Source: JANQIV01 sp050117315
Lineage (GTDB): Bacteria; Bacteroidota; Ignavibacteria; Ignavibacteriales; Melioribacteraceae
Direction: 5' to 3'
Assembly: GCA_050117315.1 (NCBI GenBank)
Contig: JASFMY010000004.1
Location: forward strand, 44,635 to 108,634
Length of the DNA: 64,000 bases
Part shown: positions 61,085 to 64,000 of the stretch, in pieces
Position numbering within the stretch: the first letter of the stretch is position 1
Layout: each line of letters opens with the position of its first letter
Program-made: the position numbers and the translations under genes
Notes under the pieces: generated by a model
Told to the model about the DNA's origin: nothing
What the model saw: the letters and a program-made list of their open reading frames with translations, nothing else
The model's database searches: none

Positions 61085-63175
61085 TTGAAAGAATACACAA
61101 CTGACCAAATCCGTAACATAGCCTTAATTGGTCATGGTGGAAGCGGTAAAACCAGCTTGTCCGAATTTATCTTATTTACCGCAGGTGAAACCAATAGAAT
61201 TGGTTCTATTGATGAAGGGAATACAGTCTCTGATTTTAATGCAAACGAAATTGAAAGAAAAATATCTATTTCCGCTACACCTTTACATGTTGAGTGGAAA
61301 AACTCCAAAGTAAACATTTTGGATACACCCGGTTATTCTGATTTTATAGGCCAGGTAGTTGGCAGTCTTCATGTTGTTGATACTGCTGTTGCAGTAATTA
61401 AAGGAGCCGAAGGTGTTGAAGTAGGTACGGAACAAACATGGGAAAAAGTTAAAGAAGATAACCTTCCTGCTGCTGTAATAGTTAACAAAGTTGATAACGA
61501 GCATTCAAAGTATAGCGATGCTGTTCAAATGGCAAAAGACAGGCTAAGCAATGATGTTACTGTTATTACTTTTCCTATAAGCGAAGGTGTTAATTTTAAC
61601 GGCGTTGTTGACCTGGTAAAAATGAAAGCACTCACCTATGGTGATGCAGGATCAAAAAAAGTTGAGGAAGCGGAAATACCCGATAGTCTTAAATCTGATG
61701 CGGAAACTTTGCGTGAAGAACTAATTGAAAAAGTTGCTGAATCCGATGAAGAGTTGATGGAAAAGTTTTTTGAAGAAGGAACATTGAACGAAGAAGAACT
61801 GACAAAAGGATTAAAAGCAGCTATTACTAACGGGTCATTGGTTCCTGCTTTTGCTGTTTCAGCTTCCAAAGGTGTCGGTATAAACAGTTTCCTTGATTTT
61901 GCAGTAAACTATTTCCCGTCACCGGTTGATAGGAAACCTGCTGTTGCAAAATTAGTTGACAAGGAAGACAAAGTAGGAGTTAAACCCGATGTTAACGGAG
62001 AACCTGCATGTTTGATATTTAAGTCTTTATCCGAACAGCATGTAGGTGAATTATCAATATTTAAAGTCTATTCAGGATCATTAGCACCGGGAATGGATCT
62101 CATAAATTCTTCGAAAGAGAAGACGGAAAGATTAGGCCAGTTATTTATTCTAAACGGTAAAAATAGGAAAGAAGTTACAAAATTAATTGCCGGCGATATT
62201 GGCGCTGTCGTAAAATTAAAAGATACGCATACAGGCGATACATTGTGTTCAAAGAATTTTTCTATTGTGTTGGAACCTATTAATTTCCCTGAACCTGTTA
62301 TTAGAGGTGCAATTAAACCTAAATCAAAAGGGGACGAAGACAAAATTTCATCTGGTCTTCACACGGTTCACGAAGAAGACCCTACATTGGCTGTACGTTT
62401 TGATCCTGAATTAAGTCAAACAATTGTATCCGGTCAGGGTGAATTGCAGTTAGCTCTGGCAGTAAAATTATTGAAAGATAGGTATAATGTGGAAGTTGAC
62501 TTAGTTGAGCCTAAAATTCCTTATAGAGAAACAATAAGCAAAACATGTGAAGACGCTGAGTACAAACATAAAAAACAATCAGGTGGTAGAGGCCAGTACG
62601 GTCACGTTCATCTTAAATTAGAACCCAAACCAAGGGGAGAAGGATTTGAATTTGTTGATGCAATTGTAGGCGGTGTGGTTCCCGGAAGGTTTATTCCTGC
62701 CGTTGAAAAAGGATTAAACGAAATATTGGAAAAAGGGATTTTAACCGGCAGTAAAGTTATAGACGTAAAAGTAACATTATTTGACGGTACGTTCCATTCG
62801 GTTGACTCCGATGAAGTTTCCTTTAAATTAGCTGCATCACAGGCATTTAAAAAAGGATTCCTTGCTTCTTCCCCAATACTTCTTGAGCCAATTTATGATA
62901 TTACCGTTAAAGTCCCCGAAGATTACATGGGCGATGTAATGGGCGATATCTCAAGTAGAAGAGGAAAAATTTCAGGAATGGACGCAGAAGGCCCGTTCCA
63001 GGTAATAAATGCGAAAGTCCCTTTAGCCGAGTTATATAAGTATTCTACTCACTTGAGAAGTATAACCCAAGGCCGTGGAATTCATATACGTAAATTCTCT
63101 CATTACGAAAATGTACCGAAAGATGTTGAAGCAAAAGTAATTGAAGAGTATAACAAAGCTAAAGAAGAAGAATAA
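61085..63175 (+). CDS. fusA: elongation factor G-like GTPase (EF-G2 type)
   Basis: 696 residues with a TTG start after AGGAGAGAAA. G1 GHGGSGKTS (instead of AHIDAGKTT), G3 DTPGYSDF and G4 NKVD identify a translational GTPase. Domains II-V follow, including GGRGQYGHV and the C-terminal FQVINAKVPLAELYKYSTHLRSITQGRG block of EF-G. The altered G1 is the mark of the second EF-G paralogue, which may not replace the main factor in translocation. The gene lies alone, not in a str operon, which agrees with a paralogue. Confidence 0.9.
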   Translation: MKEYTTDQIRNIALIGHGGSGKTSLSEFILFTAGETNRIGSIDEGNTVSDFNANEIERKISISATPLHVEWKNSKVNILDTPGYSDFIGQVVGSLHVVDTAVAVIKGAEGVEVGTEQTWEKVKEDNLPAAVIVNKVDNEHSKYSDAVQMAKDRLSNDVTVITFPISEGVNFNGVVDLVKMKALTYGDAGSKKVEEAEIPDSLKSDAETLREELIEKVAESDEELMEKFFEEGTLNEEELTKGLKAAITNGSLVPAFAVSASKGVGINSFLDFAVNYFPSPVDRKPAVAKLVDKEDKVGVKPDVNGEPACLIFKSLSEQHVGELSIFKVYSGSLAPGMDLINSSKEKTERLGQLFILNGKNRKEVTKLIAGDIGAVVKLKDTHTGDTLCSKNFSIVLEPINFPEPVIRGAIKPKSKGDEDKISSGLHTVHEEDPTLAVRFDPELSQTIVSGQGELQLALAVKLLKDRYNVEVDLVEPKIPYRETISKTCEDAEYKHKKQSGGRGQYGHVHLKLEPKPRGEGFEFVDAIVGGVVPGRFIPAVEKGLNEILEKGILTGSKVIDVKVTLFDGTFHSVDSDEVSFKLAASQAFKKGFLASSPILLEPIYDITVKVPEDYMGDVMGDISSRRGKISGMDAEGPFQVINAKVPLAELYKYSTHLRSITQGRGIHIRKFSHYENVPKDVEAKVIEEYNKAKEEE

Positions 63176-63190
63176 AAATATATTTTCAAT

Positions 63191-63222
63191 AAAAAGCGGA
63201 AGTACTTACTTCCGCTTTTTTT
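63191..63222 (+). terminator. intrinsic terminator after the EF-G-like gene
   Basis: AAAAGCGGAAGTA and TACTTCCGCTTTT form a perfect stem with a tiny loop, followed by seven T. One of the best terminators in the window. Confidence 0.9.
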
Positions 63223-63238
63223 ATGTTGAGAGGGTATT

Positions 63239-63742
63239 ATGGATAAGCTCTGGTCCCCGTGGAGATCAAATTATATACAATCTTTTAAGAACAAAAATGA
63301 GGATGAAGAATGTGTCTTCTGTTCAGCATTAAATAAAAGCATAGAAGACGATAATTCATTAATCGTTAAAAGGGGAACCACAGCTTACTTAATGCTGAAT
63401 TTATATCCGTACAACAGCGGTCATTTAATGGCAATTCCCAATAGGCATATCTGCGATTTGCTTGAACTTACCGATGATGAACAGATTGAAATAACGCATC
63501 TTATCAAACTATCTATTAAAGCGCTTAATTATGTTATGAAACCCCAGGGGTTTAACATAGGAGCAAACCTCGGCAAAGCAGCCGGTGCTGGAATTGATCA
63601 ACATTTACATTACCATATTTTGCCGCGCTGGAACGGGGATACCAATTTTATGCCCGTAATTGGAGAAGTTAAAGTTATTTCACAGGATTTGTTGGAGACA
63701 AAAAAAGCTTTGGTAAAGGCCTATAAGGAATTAGGACTTTAA
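63239..63742 (+). CDS. HIT-family hydrolase, 167 aa
   Basis: CVFC near residue 22 with later His residues forms a zinc site. HLHYH (residues about 120-124) in QHLHYHILPRW is the HIT catalytic triad (H-phi-H-phi-H). Enzymes of this branch, with a zinc site, act on dinucleoside polyphosphates such as Ap4A by phosphorylase or hydrolase chemistry. ATG at 63239 lies just after the EF-G terminator; GAGAGGG upstream is the binding site. Confidence 0.9.
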   Translation: MDKLWSPWRSNYIQSFKNKNEDEECVFCSALNKSIEDDNSLIVKRGTTAYLMLNLYPYNSGHLMAIPNRHICDLLELTDDEQIEITHLIKLSIKALNYVMKPQGFNIGANLGKAAGAGIDQHLHYHILPRWNGDTNFMPVIGEVKVISQDLLETKKALVKAYKELGL

Positions 63743-64000
63743 CCAAATAATAATAATTAAGGCAAAGCTGGCTCCATAACCTTAGTATTATTTTTAACTT
63801 CATATCTACTTCTTTTTCGAGGGATTAAAAAATCCTAATCGTGTTCTTAAAATTATTTGAATACAAGCTGGACAAAGATACTATAATGAAAGAACCCAAC
63901 CTCCTGTATTGTGCGATGCAGCACCCAAACTCAAATTACATTCAAGATTTGTTTTCGGATTCCATTTAATTTCAAGAGTTTAACTTTAGGTTCTTTTAAT
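63743..64000. other. gap at the right window edge, no intact gene
   Basis: On the minus strand a short frame (about 63881-63976) reads LEIKWNPKTNLECNLSLGAASHN and then stops, resembling an outer-membrane beta-strand fragment. It is closed upstream by a stop, so it is either a remnant or noise. Confidence 0.25.

Overview
The window is low-GC DNA in which about the first 52 kb is one end of a tailed-phage genome (probably a prophage) and the last 12 kb is bacterial chromosome. The host is most likely in the Bacteroidota/Ignavibacteriota group. Signs are AT-rich coding sequence, signal peptides that often leave Gln at the predicted mature N-terminus, and the style of the chromosomal genes. No 16S rRNA or other decisive marker is present, so this is inference.

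Positions 1-17.5 kb are the early/accessory region: densely packed, mostly tiny genes on the + strand, many overlapping by 4 bases. Recognisable members are a DUF5131 (Gp37/Gp68) iron-sulfur-type protein, a C39-like cysteine peptidase, three DNA methyltransferases (D12-class Dam, phage Dam, and a C5 enzyme with unusual motif order), and a PAPS-reductase-like ATP pyrophosphatase. Most of the rest are hypothetical, several with Cys clusters. Integrase, repressor and replication genes are not seen and, if present, lie left of the window.

Positions 17.5-37.3 kb are the virion module in podovirus (P22-like) order: small and large terminase, 721-aa P22-type portal, acidic scaffold-like protein, N4-gp56/DUF4043-type coat protein, connector-like proteins and tail proteins. 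Several genes here encode proteins with Sec signal peptides, which is odd for phage structural genes. Positions 37.3-50.2 kb are a single 4308-codon gene for a giant polyvalent protein. It has a MuF-C-like domain, an N6-adenine methylase and an SNF2-type helicase, flanked by hydrophobic regions. It occupies the place of ejection proteins and probably enters the cell with the DNA.

Positions 50.2-52.0 kb hold a lysis-type cassette: an XhlA-like C-terminally anchored protein, a 46-aa holin-like protein and an SLT-type muramidase. Embedded in it is a 42-aa secreted mini-protein that shares the motif GGNDVxGRPLL with a 353-aa secreted protein from the early region. A tRNA-Ala(GGC) gene on the minus strand sits right at the phage edge with its 3' end facing the phage, as expected for an att site.

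From 52.2 kb the chromosome carries an MFS drug transporter, a decayed LysR regulator, a non-coding stretch with nested inverted repeats and a 21-bp degenerate tandem repeat, a helical protein, a double-HTH regulator, a MATE transporter, a secreted Fn3-like protein, Maf, NADP isocitrate dehydrogenase, a YtxH/DUF948 envelope pair, an EF-G-like GTPase and a HIT hydrolase.
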